From NCBI GenBank assembly GCA_964371055.1, contig CAYJLF010000007.1, forward strand, positions 1 through 64,000: a DNA stretch of 64,000 bases, written 5' to 3'. This document shows, one piece after another, positions 1 to 8,174 of this stretch (position 1 is the first letter of the stretch; each line of letters begins with the position of its first letter). A program made the position numbers and the translations under genes. A model generated the notes under the pieces. The model worked only from the letters and a program-made list of their open reading frames with translations, was not told where the DNA came from and searched no databases. The DNA is from CAYJLF01 sp964371055 (GTDB lineage Bacteria > Eisenbacteria > RBG-16-71-46 > CAIMUX01).

Positions 1-54
1 TAGAGCATCTGACTACGGATCAGAAGGTTGGGGGTTCGAATCCTCCTGGGCGTA
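1..54 (+). tRNA. tRNA-Arg(ACG), 5'-truncated by window edge
   Basis: The sequence holds the end of the D arm, a full anticodon arm with the 7-nt loop CTACGGA (anticodon ACG, Arg), the variable loop, a T arm with TTCGAAT in the loop, the 3' acceptor strand TGGGCGT and discriminator A. The 5' acceptor strand lies before the window. CCA is not encoded. Confidence 0.9.
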
Positions 55-70
55 CATTCTGTTCACGGTG

Positions 71-101
71 GCGGCCGTCCGGCGATCGGGCGGCCGCTTT
101 T
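71..101 (+). terminator. intrinsic terminator after tRNA-Arg
   Basis: A 10-bp GC-rich stem (71-80 with 88-97, one G-U pair) closes a 7-nt loop and is followed directly by TTTT. It lies 17 nt after the tRNA. Confidence 0.75.
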
Positions 102-149
102 CCGTTCCCGGGTGATGGCGTCGCGTGTCCTGCTTTGGGAGGTGACGAG

Positions 150-932
150 ATGAAAGAGCAATCCGGCGCGAGCCGGCAGCGCGTCTGTCCGGGGCCCGCG
201 TGGGTCGGGCGGAGCCGGGGCTTAGGACTGATCGGTCTCACCCTGGTCTCGCTGGTCACCCTGGTCCCCGGCTGCAAGACCGGCGGGTCCGGAGTGCGTC
301 CGGCCATCGCGGTCGTTTCACCCGATTGGCCCACGCTCAACGTTCGGACGCTCGCCTACCTGGGGGTCGGCTCTTCGGTCGGCGACGAGCCCGCCCGGAT
401 CTCGGCCGAGGAACTGGTGGAACAGGCGCTCGTTGGCTCACAATCACGGTTCACCGTCCTGACCTACGCGCAGGCCTACTCCAAGGCCTCCGCCGGCGGC
501 GCCGGCGAGACGTTCGATCGGGCGATGCGTTCGTGGCGGGACCGCCGCCTCATCGACCAGTTCGCGGTACAGGAGCTCTGCCGCCAGATCGGCGTCGACG
601 GACTGATCCTGGGGGACCTGAGCGACTGGAAGCGTGAGCGGCTCGACTTCACGGAGCAGGGGAGCTCCTTCACGCAGATCGCCCTCAAGCTCAGCATCTT
701 CAGCGGCCAGACGGGGCTCGAGGCCTGGAACGCCTACCAGATGAAGCGTCGCGACTCCGCCGAATACACACCCGGGATCAGCGGGAGCGGCACCTACACC
801 GATGAGGGCGGCGTTTCCCGGACGCAGCGGGCGAGCTCCGTCACGCCGGAGCCGCCGCGGGCGGAACACGTGCTGGCTGAGGTTCTCGAGTCGATCTTCG
901 CGTCGTTCCCCCCGCGCGGGGCCACGCCTTGA
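150..932 (+). CDS. predicted outer-membrane lipoprotein of unknown function
   Basis: The 260-residue protein has a long basic N-region, a hydrophobic stretch at about residues 25-41 and a lipobox-like LVPGC, so it is probably lipidated and exported. The mature part is soluble, with a region around 'LCRQIGVDGLILGDLS' that resembles CsgG- or GNA1162-type lipoproteins, where a variable peptide is tested for a 'do we already have this' fold; that match is weak and the function is unknown. ATG 150 is chosen over the upstream TTG at 135 because GGGAGGT lies 6-7 nt before it. The stop overlaps the proposed tadA start by 4 nt (TTGA), which suggests co-translation. Confidence 0.75.
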   Translation: MKEQSGASRQRVCPGPAWVGRSRGLGLIGLTLVSLVTLVPGCKTGGSGVRPAIAVVSPDWPTLNVRTLAYLGVGSSVGDEPARISAEELVEQALVGSQSRFTVLTYAQAYSKASAGGAGETFDRAMRSWRDRRLIDQFAVQELCRQIGVDGLILGDLSDWKRERLDFTEQGSSFTQIALKLSIFSGQTGLEAWNAYQMKRRDSAEYTPGISGSGTYTDEGGVSRTQRASSVTPEPPRAEHVLAEVLESIFASFPPRGATP

Positions 933-1513
933 TCAGGCCGGGACCGGGGGAAGACGGCGTCCAGCCGGCCTCCTCCGACTCCCGAGATCTTTCCCCCGGC
1001 GATCCGTTCCTGCCGCGCCCGATTCCTGGAACGGAGAGCTCCGACGATGATCGGTGGATGCGGCAGGCCCTCCGCGAAGCGTTCACGGCGCTCGAAGCGG
1101 GGGAGGTTCCCGTCGGTTGCGTGATCGTGCATGGCGAGCGGGTGATCGGACGAGGCTGGAATCGCACCGAGGCGGCCGAGGATCCGACCGCGCACGCGGA
1201 GATGCTCGCGATCACCGCGGCGGCCTCGACCCTGGGCTATGCCCGGCTGACCGGCGCGCGCGCCTACGTCACGTTGGAACCGTGCGTCATGTGCGCCGGC
1301 GCCCTGCTCCTGGCCCGGGTCGACGAGATCATCTTCGGCGCGCGCGAACCGAAGTTCGGGGCGTTCGGTTCTCGGCTCGATCTGGCGCGGGTGGAGGGCC
1401 TCAACCACACCTTCGCGCGAGTCCGGAGCGGCGTGCTGGAGGACGAAGCGCGGTCCTTGATGCAGGAGTTCTTCCGGCGGCTGCGGGCCCGGACGCCGCG
1501 TGACACGACATGA
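929..1513 (+). CDS. tadA: tRNA-specific adenosine deaminase TadA
   Basis: TadA converts adenosine 34 to inosine in tRNA-Arg(ACG), the very tRNA found at the left edge of the window. The cytidine-deaminase zinc fold is complete: HAE at residues 89-91 supplies the zinc ligand and the proton-shuttling Glu, and PCVMC at 118-122 supplies the two Cys ligands. The family normally begins a few residues before 'WMRQAL'. The only in-frame starts are TTG 929, which adds about 40 non-conserved residues, and ATG 1058, which would trim the usual first helix. I keep TTG 929 because it overlaps the preceding stop, but the start is uncertain. The function is secure. Confidence 0.9.
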   Translation: MIRPGPGEDGVQPASSDSRDLSPGDPFLPRPIPGTESSDDDRWMRQALREAFTALEAGEVPVGCVIVHGERVIGRGWNRTEAAEDPTAHAEMLAITAAASTLGYARLTGARAYVTLEPCVMCAGALLLARVDEIIFGAREPKFGAFGSRLDLARVEGLNHTFARVRSGVLEDEARSLMQEFFRRLRARTPRDTT

Positions 1514-1522
1514 GGTGTCGTG
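1504..1522 (+). terminator. hairpin enclosing the tadA stop codon (weak terminator)
   Basis: A perfect 7-bp stem, CACGACA with TGTCGTG, closes the loop TGAGG, which contains the tadA stop codon. No T-run follows, so factor-independent termination is doubtful. Confidence 0.3.
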
Positions 1523-1599
1523 GCGAGACACGATCCGACGCGTGACCGGGCGGCCGGCTCCTCTCCGGCTCACCGAGGACCGGCGCGGAGGAGGGGTGC

Positions 1600-1772
1600 A
1601 TTCTGAGACATCCTGAAGCAAGGCTAATTGTAATTATAACTTGATCGGCAGAGCACAGCCACCCAGACTCGCTCCAGGCCGCGACCTGCGGTCTTCCCTC
1701 CGGCGGGCACCGTGCCTCCGTCCGCGCGTCCCGCGGTCGTCTCGCAGCCACCCTCATCAGGAGGAGAATGAA
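1600..1772 (+). promoter_or_regulatory. AT-rich promoter region and leader of the cupin gene
   Basis: Bases 1626-1642 (AATTGTAATTATAACTT) form an AT island in otherwise GC-rich DNA, and TATAAC inside it can serve as a -10 box. I see no good -35 hexamer at 17 nt. The leader ends in AGGAGGAG (1759-1766), a strong ribosome binding site for ATG 1773. Confidence 0.35.
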
Positions 1773-2159
1773 ATGCGCATAGCCAGAAACGAGATCCCCG
1801 TTCGAGTCGAAGCGCCGGGGGCGGTAGCCCGGCAGGAACTGAACTTCGGTGATGCTTCCGGATACGGCAAGATCAGCGGGGAGTTCTTCTCGCTGGGTGC
1901 CGGCACGGACCTGGCGCCACTGCTGAAAGGACTTCCCGGCGACCTCTGTCAGTCTCCGCACTGGGGCTACCTGTTGCAGGGAGCGCTCACCGTCACCTAC
2001 GCGAACAAGGTAGAAGAAGCGATCAACACCGGCGACCTGTTCTACTGGCCGCCCGGACACACGGTGAGAGTGAGTCAAGATGCCGAGTTCGTGCTGTTCA
2101 GTCCGCAGGCGGAGCACAACGAGGTCATCGAGCACATCCTGGGTAAGATCGCCGGCTGA
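1773..2159 (+). CDS. small single-domain cupin protein
   Basis: The 128-residue protein fits a one-domain cupin. A turn-rich motif 'SPHWGYLLQGALTV' is followed by 'TGDLFYWPPGHTV', which is the usual cupin motif 1/motif 2 layout; the His residues could bind a metal, but the classical HxH pair is not complete. It has no signal peptide and is probably cytoplasmic. The start is fixed by AGGAGGAG six bases upstream. It is convergent with norR. Such proteins may be sensors, isomerases or dioxygenases, and I cannot choose among these. Confidence 0.7.
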   Translation: MRIARNEIPVRVEAPGAVARQELNFGDASGYGKISGEFFSLGAGTDLAPLLKGLPGDLCQSPHWGYLLQGALTVTYANKVEEAINTGDLFYWPPGHTVRVSQDAEFVLFSPQAEHNEVIEHILGKIAG

Positions 2160-2169
2160 TTCCGATCGT

Positions 2170-2186
2170 CGAGGCGCCGGGCCTCG
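2170..2186. terminator. possible bidirectional terminator between cupin gene and norR
   Basis: A 6-bp stem, CGAGGC with GCCTCG, and a 5-nt loop lie in the 37-nt gap between two converging genes. There is no T-run on either side, so this is a weak call based mainly on position. Confidence 0.3.
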
Positions 2187-2196
2187 CGCCCTTCCG

Positions 2197-3870
2197 TCAG
2201 CCTCGTAACCCCAGCCTCCGGGCGAGGTGGTGCAGGTTGCTGCGGTGCAGGCCGAGGTCGCGGGCGGCGGCGGACCAGTTCCCGTGCCGACGCTCGACTG
2301 CGTCCTGGATCATCCGCCGCTGGAACGCCTCGATGCGATCACGTAACGGGCCGAACGACTCGGTATCGAGGGCATGCGAGCGGGCCGTGGGTGCGGCGCC
2401 CGACCCGGGGCGGGCCGGCCCGGCGGCGGCGCGGCGGGCGGGAGCAGGGCCGCCTTCAGCGTCGGATTCCACGACGTCGAGGGACGCCGCATCGATCAGG
2501 GTGACAGCATCCGACGCGCGCGCGACCCCCGCGCGAGCCGCAACGCGCAGCGCCGCGCGACTGATCACGTTCTCGAGTTCCCGCACGTTGCCCGGCCAAT
2601 CGCCGCGTTCCAGCCGCTGCCGCGCCTCCTCGGTCAGGCGGAGCGCGCCGAGACCGAGCCGGCGGCGGGCGCTGTCGAGGAAGTGCGCCGCGAGGACGGG
2701 GATATCCTCCGGCCTCTCGCGCAGCGCCGGCACCCGGACCGGGAAGACCGCCAGACGGTGATAGAGGTCGGCCCGGAACCTCCCCGCATCGATCTCCGAT
2801 TCGAGATCACGGTTCGTCGCGGCGACGACCCGCACGTCGACGCGATGCGCCCGATCGGACCCGACCCGCTGGATCTCTCCGTGCTGTAAAGCCCGCAGCA
2901 ATTTGGGCTGCAGCGGCAGCGGGAGCTCACCGATCTCGTCGAGGAAGAGGGTTCCGCCGTCCGCGATCTCGAACCGGCCGGCCCGATCCCGGATCGCGCC
3001 CGTGAAGGCGCCGGTGACATGGCCAAAGAGTTCGCTCTCGGCGATCGCCTCGGGCAACGCGGCGCAGTTCACATAGATGAGCGGCTGCTCCCGGCGGGGG
3101 GAGACCTCGTGCACGCGCCGGGCGACCAGTTCCTTGCCCACGCCGGTCTCTCCGGTGATGAGCACCGGCAGGTCCGATCGCGCGACCAGGTCTATGCCCT
3201 CGAGCAGACGGCGCATCGCGCGGCTCTGCCCGACGATCTCCCCGCCGCTCTGTTCCGTCGCCGCCCGCTGGAGTTCGCGCGCGACCGCTCCCTGACGGGC
3301 CGCTGTCCGTTCCAGACGATCAACGAGCGTCGTGGTGCGCACGGCGGCCGCGGCCAGCGCGCCCAAGGTCGAGAGAAATGCCTGGTCGAGACCGTCGAAA
3401 GCACCAGGCTCGAGCGCGTCGGCCGTGAGGGCGCCGATCACTTCGCCGCCTTCCACCAGCGCGCAGCCGAGGCAGGCGTGGATGTGCCGGAGCGCTTCGG
3501 GATCGTCGCGCAGCATGCCATCGAAGGGATCGGGAAGAGTGGAGTCCGGAGGGAATCGGACCGGGCCGTCCGACCGCAGGATGATGTCGAGACGGGGGTG
3601 CTCGCCCCGCTCGTAGCGGCGAACGCGGGCCTCGTCGGAGAGCCCGACGGCAGCGAGCGGCACGAGCGTTTCCCCCTCGAGGCGGAGAAGACAGACGGCG
3701 TCCGCCGGGATCGCGCGGCGCACGGCATCGATGAGTCGCTCGTACCGATCCTCCCCGGCGAGGGAGGCCGTCAGGTCTCGCGCGATCGAGAGGAGCGCTC
3801 GGATTGGCTCCTGCTTCAATCGAGAGGAACGATGTGCTTCTGACAACGTGTTATGCCTCCAACAACTCAT
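2197..3870 (-). CDS. norR: NorR, nitric-oxide-sensing sigma-54 activator
   Basis: This is a 557-residue three-domain activator. The N-terminal GAF domain keeps all five NO-sensing iron ligands known from E. coli NorR: D114, D117, H131, C133 and D151 correspond to D96, D99, H111, C113 and D131. The central AAA+ domain has Walker A GETGVGKE (240-247), the sigma-54 contact loop GAFTGA (287-292) and Walker B LFLDE (308-312). A Fis-type helix-turn-helix ends the protein. It is transcribed away from the ric-norB operon, whose sigma-54 promoter it should activate when NO binds its iron. The first ATG is used, though the true start may lie about 20 residues in. Confidence 0.95.
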   Translation of the reverse strand: MSCWRHNTLSEAHRSSRLKQEPIRALLSIARDLTASLAGEDRYERLIDAVRRAIPADAVCLLRLEGETLVPLAAVGLSDEARVRRYERGEHPRLDIILRSDGPVRFPPDSTLPDPFDGMLRDDPEALRHIHACLGCALVEGGEVIGALTADALEPGAFDGLDQAFLSTLGALAAAAVRTTTLVDRLERTAARQGAVARELQRAATEQSGGEIVGQSRAMRRLLEGIDLVARSDLPVLITGETGVGKELVARRVHEVSPRREQPLIYVNCAALPEAIAESELFGHVTGAFTGAIRDRAGRFEIADGGTLFLDEIGELPLPLQPKLLRALQHGEIQRVGSDRAHRVDVRVVAATNRDLESEIDAGRFRADLYHRLAVFPVRVPALRERPEDIPVLAAHFLDSARRRLGLGALRLTEEARQRLERGDWPGNVRELENVISRAALRVAARAGVARASDAVTLIDAASLDVVESDAEGGPAPARRAAAGPARPGSGAAPTARSHALDTESFGPLRDRIEAFQRRMIQDAVERRHGNWSAAARDLGLHRSNLHHLARRLGLRG

Positions 3871-3930
3871 CTACGTTATCAACATCATAACACACTCAGA
3901 GGCAATACTCGTATCATATTGTTTCACAAT
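3847..3930. promoter_or_regulatory. candidate NorR enhancer sites and norR promoter region
   Basis: This strongly AT-rich stretch carries several inverted repeats: GTGTTATG (3848-3855) with CATAACAC (3886-3893); TGCCTC (3854-3859) with GAGGCA (3899-3904); GTTAT-N7-ATAAC (3875-3891); and ATTGT-TTC-ACAAT (3918-3930). All lie 25-105 nt upstream of the sigma-54 -24 element, where enhancer sites are expected. None matches the published E. coli GT-N7-AC NorR core, so assignment to NorR is inferred from position. Confidence 0.5.
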
Positions 3931-3952
3931 AGGTTAAGAAAGAAATGTCCTC

Positions 3953-3969
3953 TTGGCACGAAGTCTGCA
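3953..3969 (+). promoter_or_regulatory. sigma-54 (-24/-12) promoter of ric-norB
   Basis: TTGGCACGAAGTCTGCA matches the sigma-54 consensus TTGGCACG-N4-TTGC at all key bases except one T. The GG of the -24 element and the GC of the -12 element are separated by exactly 10 nt. It lies 33 nt before ATG 4003 and faces away from norR. Confidence 0.93.
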
Positions 3970-4002
3970 CCCTCCTACCCGGACGATGGAAGGAGGAACA
4001 CG

Positions 4003-4680
4003 ATGGACTCTACACGCAGGGCGCACATCGGACCGGATGACATGCTGGGCGACCTGGCTGCCCAGTGGCCGGCCGCATCCCGGTTGTTCCGCGAGGCGGG
4101 ACTCGATTACTGCTGCGGCGGGCGCCGGTCGTTGCGGGAGGTTTGTACGGAGAAGGGTCTCGATCCGGGCACGCTGCTCGAGGCGATCCAGGCCGAGCCC
4201 TCCGGGCCGGACGGCTCCTGGGAGGAGCGTCCGCTGTCCGAGCTGATCGATTTCATCCTCGAGCGGTATCACGGGCCGCTCCGCCGCGAGCTGCCTGAAC
4301 TGCAGAGGATGGCGGAGATGGTCGAGGAGAAGCACGCCGCGAAGCCCTCCTGCCCGCATGGCCTCGCGGCGCACCTGGCCGGGATCCACGAGGCGGTGCT
4401 CTCCCACCTCGAGAAGGAGGAGCAGATCCTCTTTCCCATGATCCAGGGCGGGCGTGGCCCGCGCGCCTTCGGCCCGATCCAGGTGATGGAACTCGAGCAT
4501 CAGATGCACGGCGCCAACCTCACTCGGACGCGGGAGATGACCCAGAACCACACGCCGCCCCCGGAAGCTTGCGCCACGTGGCAGGCCCTCTATCTGCGCC
4601 TGGCCGAGCTCGAGGCGGATCTCATGGATCACATCCACCTGGAGAACAACGTGCTCTTTCCGCGCGCGATCTGCGAGTAG
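4003..4680 (+). CDS. ytfE: iron-sulfur cluster repair di-iron protein (Ric/YtfE/ScdA)
   Basis: Ric repairs iron-sulfur clusters damaged by NO and can reduce NO at its di-iron site. The N-terminal ScdA domain has the tandem CC at residues 37-38. The hemerythrin-like four-helix bundle keeps every ligand of E. coli YtfE at a constant offset of six: H90, H135, E139, H166, H210 and E214. At 225 residues it has the usual length. ATG 4003 follows AAGGAGGAA. It is the first gene after the sigma-54 promoter and is followed after 57 nt by the NO reductase, so the two form one NO-inducible operon. Confidence 0.96.
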   Translation: MDSTRRAHIGPDDMLGDLAAQWPAASRLFREAGLDYCCGGRRSLREVCTEKGLDPGTLLEAIQAEPSGPDGSWEERPLSELIDFILERYHGPLRRELPELQRMAEMVEEKHAAKPSCPHGLAAHLAGIHEAVLSHLEKEEQILFPMIQGGRGPRAFGPIQVMELEHQMHGANLTRTREMTQNHTPPPEACATWQALYLRLAELEADLMDHIHLENNVLFPRAICE

Positions 4681-4737
4681 CGGGGTGGGGACGTGTCGAT
4701 GACCAAGGGGCTCATCCCGCAGGATGAGGGAGGGACG

Positions 4738-7047
4738 ATGATCGGTCACAAGCGACTCTGGCTGCTCCTGGGAGGAACGCTGCTGGTGGCGTTCACTCTC
4801 CTGGGCTTCTTCGGCCGCGAGGTCTATCGGCAGGCTCCACCGATCCCGGAACGGGTCGTCACCGAAGACGGCACGCTCCTCATGACGAAGGAGACAATCC
4901 TCGACGGGCAGCAGGTCTGGCAGTCGACGGGGGGACAACAGCTCGGTTCCATCTGGGGTCACGGCGCCTACCAGGCGCCGGACTGGTCGGCCGACTGGCT
5001 GCATCGCGAAGCGCTGGCGCTCCTCTCGATCTGGGTCGAACGCGAGCCGGGCGCGAGTTTGAGCTCACTCGACGCGGCGGATCGCGCCGCGCTCGAAGCG
5101 CGTCTTCCCTCCGCGCTGCGCACGAACACCTACGATCCCGCCACCGGAACGCTCGTCGTGACGGCCGAACGCGCCGAGGCGATGGCGCGCACCGCCGCGC
5201 ACTTCCGGGCGCTCTTCGGGGGAGACCCGGCCCTGCGGGATCTGCGCGAGGACTACGCGATGCAGGAGATCGCCGTGCCCGATCCGGCCCGGCTGGCCGT
5301 CCTGACCGACTTCTTCTTCTGGACGAGCTGGGCCTGCGTGACCCAGCGGCCCGGATCGAACGTCACCTACACCAACAACTGGCCCCATGAGCCGTTGGTC
5401 GCGAATCGTCCGACCGGCGCGAACGTCACCTGGTCGATCGTCAGCGTGATCCTGCTGCTGGCCGGCATTGGTGCTCTGGTCTGGTGGAAGGCCTTCCGCG
5501 GTCGGGGCGAGGAGGATGCGGCGCCGCCGCAGGTCGATCCGCTGGCCGGTCTCAGCGCGACTCCGTCGATGAAGGCGGTGGGAAAGTACCTGGGGGTGGT
5601 CGGTGCGCTCTTCGGCGTGCAGGTGCTCCTCGGCGCTCTCACCGCGCACTACACCGTGGAGGGACAGGCCTTCTTCGGCCTGCCGATGGCGCAGTGGATT
5701 CCCTACGCGCTGAGCCGCACCTGGCACCTCCAGACGGCGGTCTTCTGGATCGCCACCGCCTTCCTCGCCGCCGGGCTCTTTCTCGCCCCGGCCGTCGGCG
5801 GACGCGAGCCGCGCTTCCAGCGGGCGGGCGTGAACGTGCTCTTCGGCGCTCTGCTCCTCGTCGTCGCCGGCTCCCTCGCCGGGGAGTTCTTCTCGATTCA
5901 CCAGAAGCTCGGCCTTGGCGCCGGTTTCTGGTTCGGGCACCAGGGGTACGAGTACGTCGACCTCGGGCGTGCCTGGCAGATCGCGCTCTTTACGGGCCTA
6001 GTGCTCTGGCTGGGGCTGATGCTGCGGGGACTCTGGCCGGCGCTCCGCCGCCGGGACGAGTCGCGCTCTCTGGTTCTCATGTTCGCGGGCGCCTCCGCCG
6101 CGATCGGGCTGATGTATGCCGCCGGCTTCTTCTTCAGCGCGCGGACCCACCTCTCGGTGATGGAGTATTGGCGCTGGTGGGTCGTGCATCTGTGGGTCGA
6201 GGGGTTCTTCGAGGTCTTCGCCACCGCGGCGCTGGCTTTCATCTTCTCCCGGATGGGTCTCGTCAAACCGGCGCATGCCGGGGCGGCGGTCATCGCCTCC
6301 AGCGCCCTCTTCCTCATCGGCGGCATTCCGGGCACCTTCCACCACCTCTACTTCTCCGGAACGCCCACGTCGATCATGGCGATCGGCGCGACCTTCAGCG
6401 CGCTCGAGGTGGTTCCGCTGATTCTGATCGGATTCGAGGCGTTTCACACCTACCGGATGCAGCGGCTCGCTCCCTGGATGCGGCGGCACCGCTGGCCGGT
6501 CCGTTTCTTCGTCGGGGTGGCGTTCTGGAATCTGGTCGGCGCCGGCCTCTTCGGATTCCTCATCAATCCTCCGATCGCGCTCTACTACATGCAGGGCCTC
6601 AACACCACGCCGGTGCATGCCCACACCGCGCTCTTCGGCGTCTACGGACTGCTCGCGCTGGGGCTCGTGCTGCTGGTGGCGCGGCTTCTGACCGGCCACC
6701 GCGCCTGGCGGGAGTCGCCGCTGGCCTTCGCCTTCTGGGCGATGAACATCGGACTGATCCTGATGGTCGGCTTGAGCCTCCTGCCGATCGGTCTCGCGCA
6801 GGCGGTCGCGAGCGTCAACCACGGGCTCTGGTACGCGCGCAGCGCCGACTTCCTGCAGCAACCCTGGGTACAGACGCTGCGCTGGCTGCGGCTGGTGGGA
6901 GACGGGCTCTTCCTCGCGGGGGTGGCGAGTTTCCTCTGGTTCCTGGTCGGCTTGCGAACCGGCTGGAGCTACGAGCGCTCCGCGGGCGACGTCCGGGAAA
7001 CGGGCCGATCGAAGGACGGAGCGGTTCGAGCGCCGGCCACGATCTGA
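4738..7047 (+). CDS. norB: quinol-dependent nitric oxide reductase (qNOR)
   Basis: This membrane enzyme reduces 2 NO to N2O with quinol electrons. At 769 residues it has the size of a single-subunit qNOR, in which a cytochrome-c-like N-terminal domain without haem is fused to the 12-helix NorB core. After an N-terminal helix (about residues 5-25) and a periplasmic domain come about 12 membrane helices. 'HLWVEGFFEVF' carries the His/Glu FeB ligands and 'TPVHAHTALFGVYG' is the conserved haem b3 region. ATG 4738 is preferred over GTG 4693 and ATG 4699 because GAGGGAGGG lies just upstream. The pairing with ric and norR indicates detoxification rather than a full denitrification chain. Confidence 0.96.
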   Translation: MIGHKRLWLLLGGTLLVAFTLLGFFGREVYRQAPPIPERVVTEDGTLLMTKETILDGQQVWQSTGGQQLGSIWGHGAYQAPDWSADWLHREALALLSIWVEREPGASLSSLDAADRAALEARLPSALRTNTYDPATGTLVVTAERAEAMARTAAHFRALFGGDPALRDLREDYAMQEIAVPDPARLAVLTDFFFWTSWACVTQRPGSNVTYTNNWPHEPLVANRPTGANVTWSIVSVILLLAGIGALVWWKAFRGRGEEDAAPPQVDPLAGLSATPSMKAVGKYLGVVGALFGVQVLLGALTAHYTVEGQAFFGLPMAQWIPYALSRTWHLQTAVFWIATAFLAAGLFLAPAVGGREPRFQRAGVNVLFGALLLVVAGSLAGEFFSIHQKLGLGAGFWFGHQGYEYVDLGRAWQIALFTGLVLWLGLMLRGLWPALRRRDESRSLVLMFAGASAAIGLMYAAGFFFSARTHLSVMEYWRWWVVHLWVEGFFEVFATAALAFIFSRMGLVKPAHAGAAVIASSALFLIGGIPGTFHHLYFSGTPTSIMAIGATFSALEVVPLILIGFEAFHTYRMQRLAPWMRRHRWPVRFFVGVAFWNLVGAGLFGFLINPPIALYYMQGLNTTPVHAHTALFGVYGLLALGLVLLVARLLTGHRAWRESPLAFAFWAMNIGLILMVGLSLLPIGLAQAVASVNHGLWYARSADFLQQPWVQTLRWLRLVGDGLFLAGVASFLWFLVGLRTGWSYERSAGDVRETGRSKDGAVRAPATI

Positions 7048-7359
7048 GCCCAGACGACTGATCGGACGAACAGCGTCCTGCATTCCGCCCAAGCGATCCT
7101 TGGTCGGACGGAGGAGCCAACAGAGCGGCCCGGGGATCGTTCCCGGGCCATCTGCGTGCGGTCGGGATCCTCGTCCGCCGGGGCGGCGGCGGGTCCCGGG
7201 CCGCCTGATCCGCACGGATGCTTGACGGTCGGGCCTCGCCCGCAGAGAATTCCACCGGATCCGTGATCATCATCGGCAGCCTGGGTCGCTGCGCGATGGA
7301 CCGTCGGCCAACGGTCGCTCCGGGTCGCCGCCGGGACCTGTCGAGGGGGAGGGTCACCC
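7048..7359 (+). other. 312-bp intergenic region with a GC hairpin at 7127-7149
   Basis: No coding sequence is convincing here. GGCCCGGG (7127-7134) pairs with CCCGGGCC (7142-7149) across a short loop, but there is no T-run. The hairpin may slow or end norB transcription. The rest should contain the promoter of the response regulator; I could not find a clear -35/-10 pair. Confidence 0.4.
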
Positions 7360-8070
7360 ATGACCCGGATTCGCGTCTTGCTCGTCGAGGACAATCGCCT
7401 CCTGCGGGAGGGGATCACGGCCATGCTCAACGAAGAGCCCGACATCCAGGCCGCGGCCGCGACCGGCAACGGTGATGCTCTGGAGCAGGCGACGAAGCTG
7501 AGACCCCAGGTCGTGCTGCTGGACATCGGCCTCAGAAGTCAGAACAGCCTTCGCGTCGTTCATGCGATCAAGGCGCGGTTCCCCGCGACCCAGATTGTCG
7601 TGATGGACCTGATCCCGGTCCACACCGACGTCGTCACCTTCGTCAAGGCCGGCGTGTCCGGCTTCATCCTCAAGGACGCCACGCTCGATGACTTCCTGCA
7701 CACGATCCGGGCCGTCGCGACCGGCAAGAAGGTCCTGCCGCCGCCCCTGACCGGTTCGCTCTTTTCGCAGATCGTCGAGCATGCGCTCCAGCAGGGAAAA
7801 CCGGACCGGCTGCTGCGGGCCGTCAGGATGACCAAGCGGGAGAACGAAGTGATCGCCCTCATCGCCAGGGGGAAGAGCAATAAGGAGATCGCGGCCCACC
7901 TCCACATCGCGATTCACACCGTCAAGAGCCACGTGCACAACATCCTGGAGAAGCTTGCGCTGCACACCCGCCTGGAACTGGCCAGCTTCGTGCACGAGGA
8001 ACAGCTGATCGAGAGCCCGGCCGACCGGCCCCGGACGCGCCCCGGTCCCCGCCTCCATCCGAGGGACTAG
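7360..8070 (+). CDS. NarL/FixJ-type response regulator with altered receiver
   Basis: The 236-residue protein has a CheY-like receiver (about 1-120) and a LuxR-type helix-turn-helix (about 158-215, 'LTKRENEV'-like start here MTKRENEV). The acidic pair E10/D11, phospho-acceptor D55 and switch lysine K105 are present. The conserved Thr/Ser that normally follows beta-4 appears to be Asp (D83 in VVMDLIP), so phosphorylation switching may be weakened or absent. No histidine kinase gene lies nearby. The target is unknown; the B12-radical SAM gene 104 nt downstream is the obvious candidate. Confidence 0.88.
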   Translation: MTRIRVLLVEDNRLLREGITAMLNEEPDIQAAAATGNGDALEQATKLRPQVVLLDIGLRSQNSLRVVHAIKARFPATQIVVMDLIPVHTDVVTFVKAGVSGFILKDATLDDFLHTIRAVATGKKVLPPPLTGSLFSQIVEHALQQGKPDRLLRAVRMTKRENEVIALIARGKSNKEIAAHLHIAIHTVKSHVHNILEKLALHTRLELASFVHEEQLIESPADRPRTRPGPRLHPRD

Positions 8071-8076
8071 TCCCTC
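8061..8076. repeat. perfect 16-bp palindrome at the response-regulator stop codon
   Basis: GAGGGACTAGTCCCTC reads the same on both strands and includes the TAG stop (8068-8070). It has no loop and no T-run, so it looks more like a dimeric protein-binding site than a terminator. Confidence 0.5.
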
Positions 8077-8174
8077 AATCACTCCTTCGGCCGATTGTCT
8101 CCCGCCGCCCGGACGGCGAGGATCGTATTCATGGACAACGGCTTCTGCGGACGGCGCCACGGGGGAGAGTCGCC

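Noticed and set aside
20..340. Minus-strand open frame ending in a GGFEPPTF-like peptide
   Set aside because: This peptide is the familiar false translation of a tRNA T arm; the frame is antisense to tRNA-Arg and a lipoprotein gene.
3918..3930. FNR/Dnr-type box (ATTGT-TTC-ACAAT)
   Set aside because: The spacing and half-sites do not fit TTGAT-N4-ATCAA or TTG-N8-CAA, so no CRP/FNR assignment is made.
7127..7149. Intrinsic terminator after norB
   Set aside because: The hairpin is strong but has no T-run, so it is not called as an intrinsic terminator.
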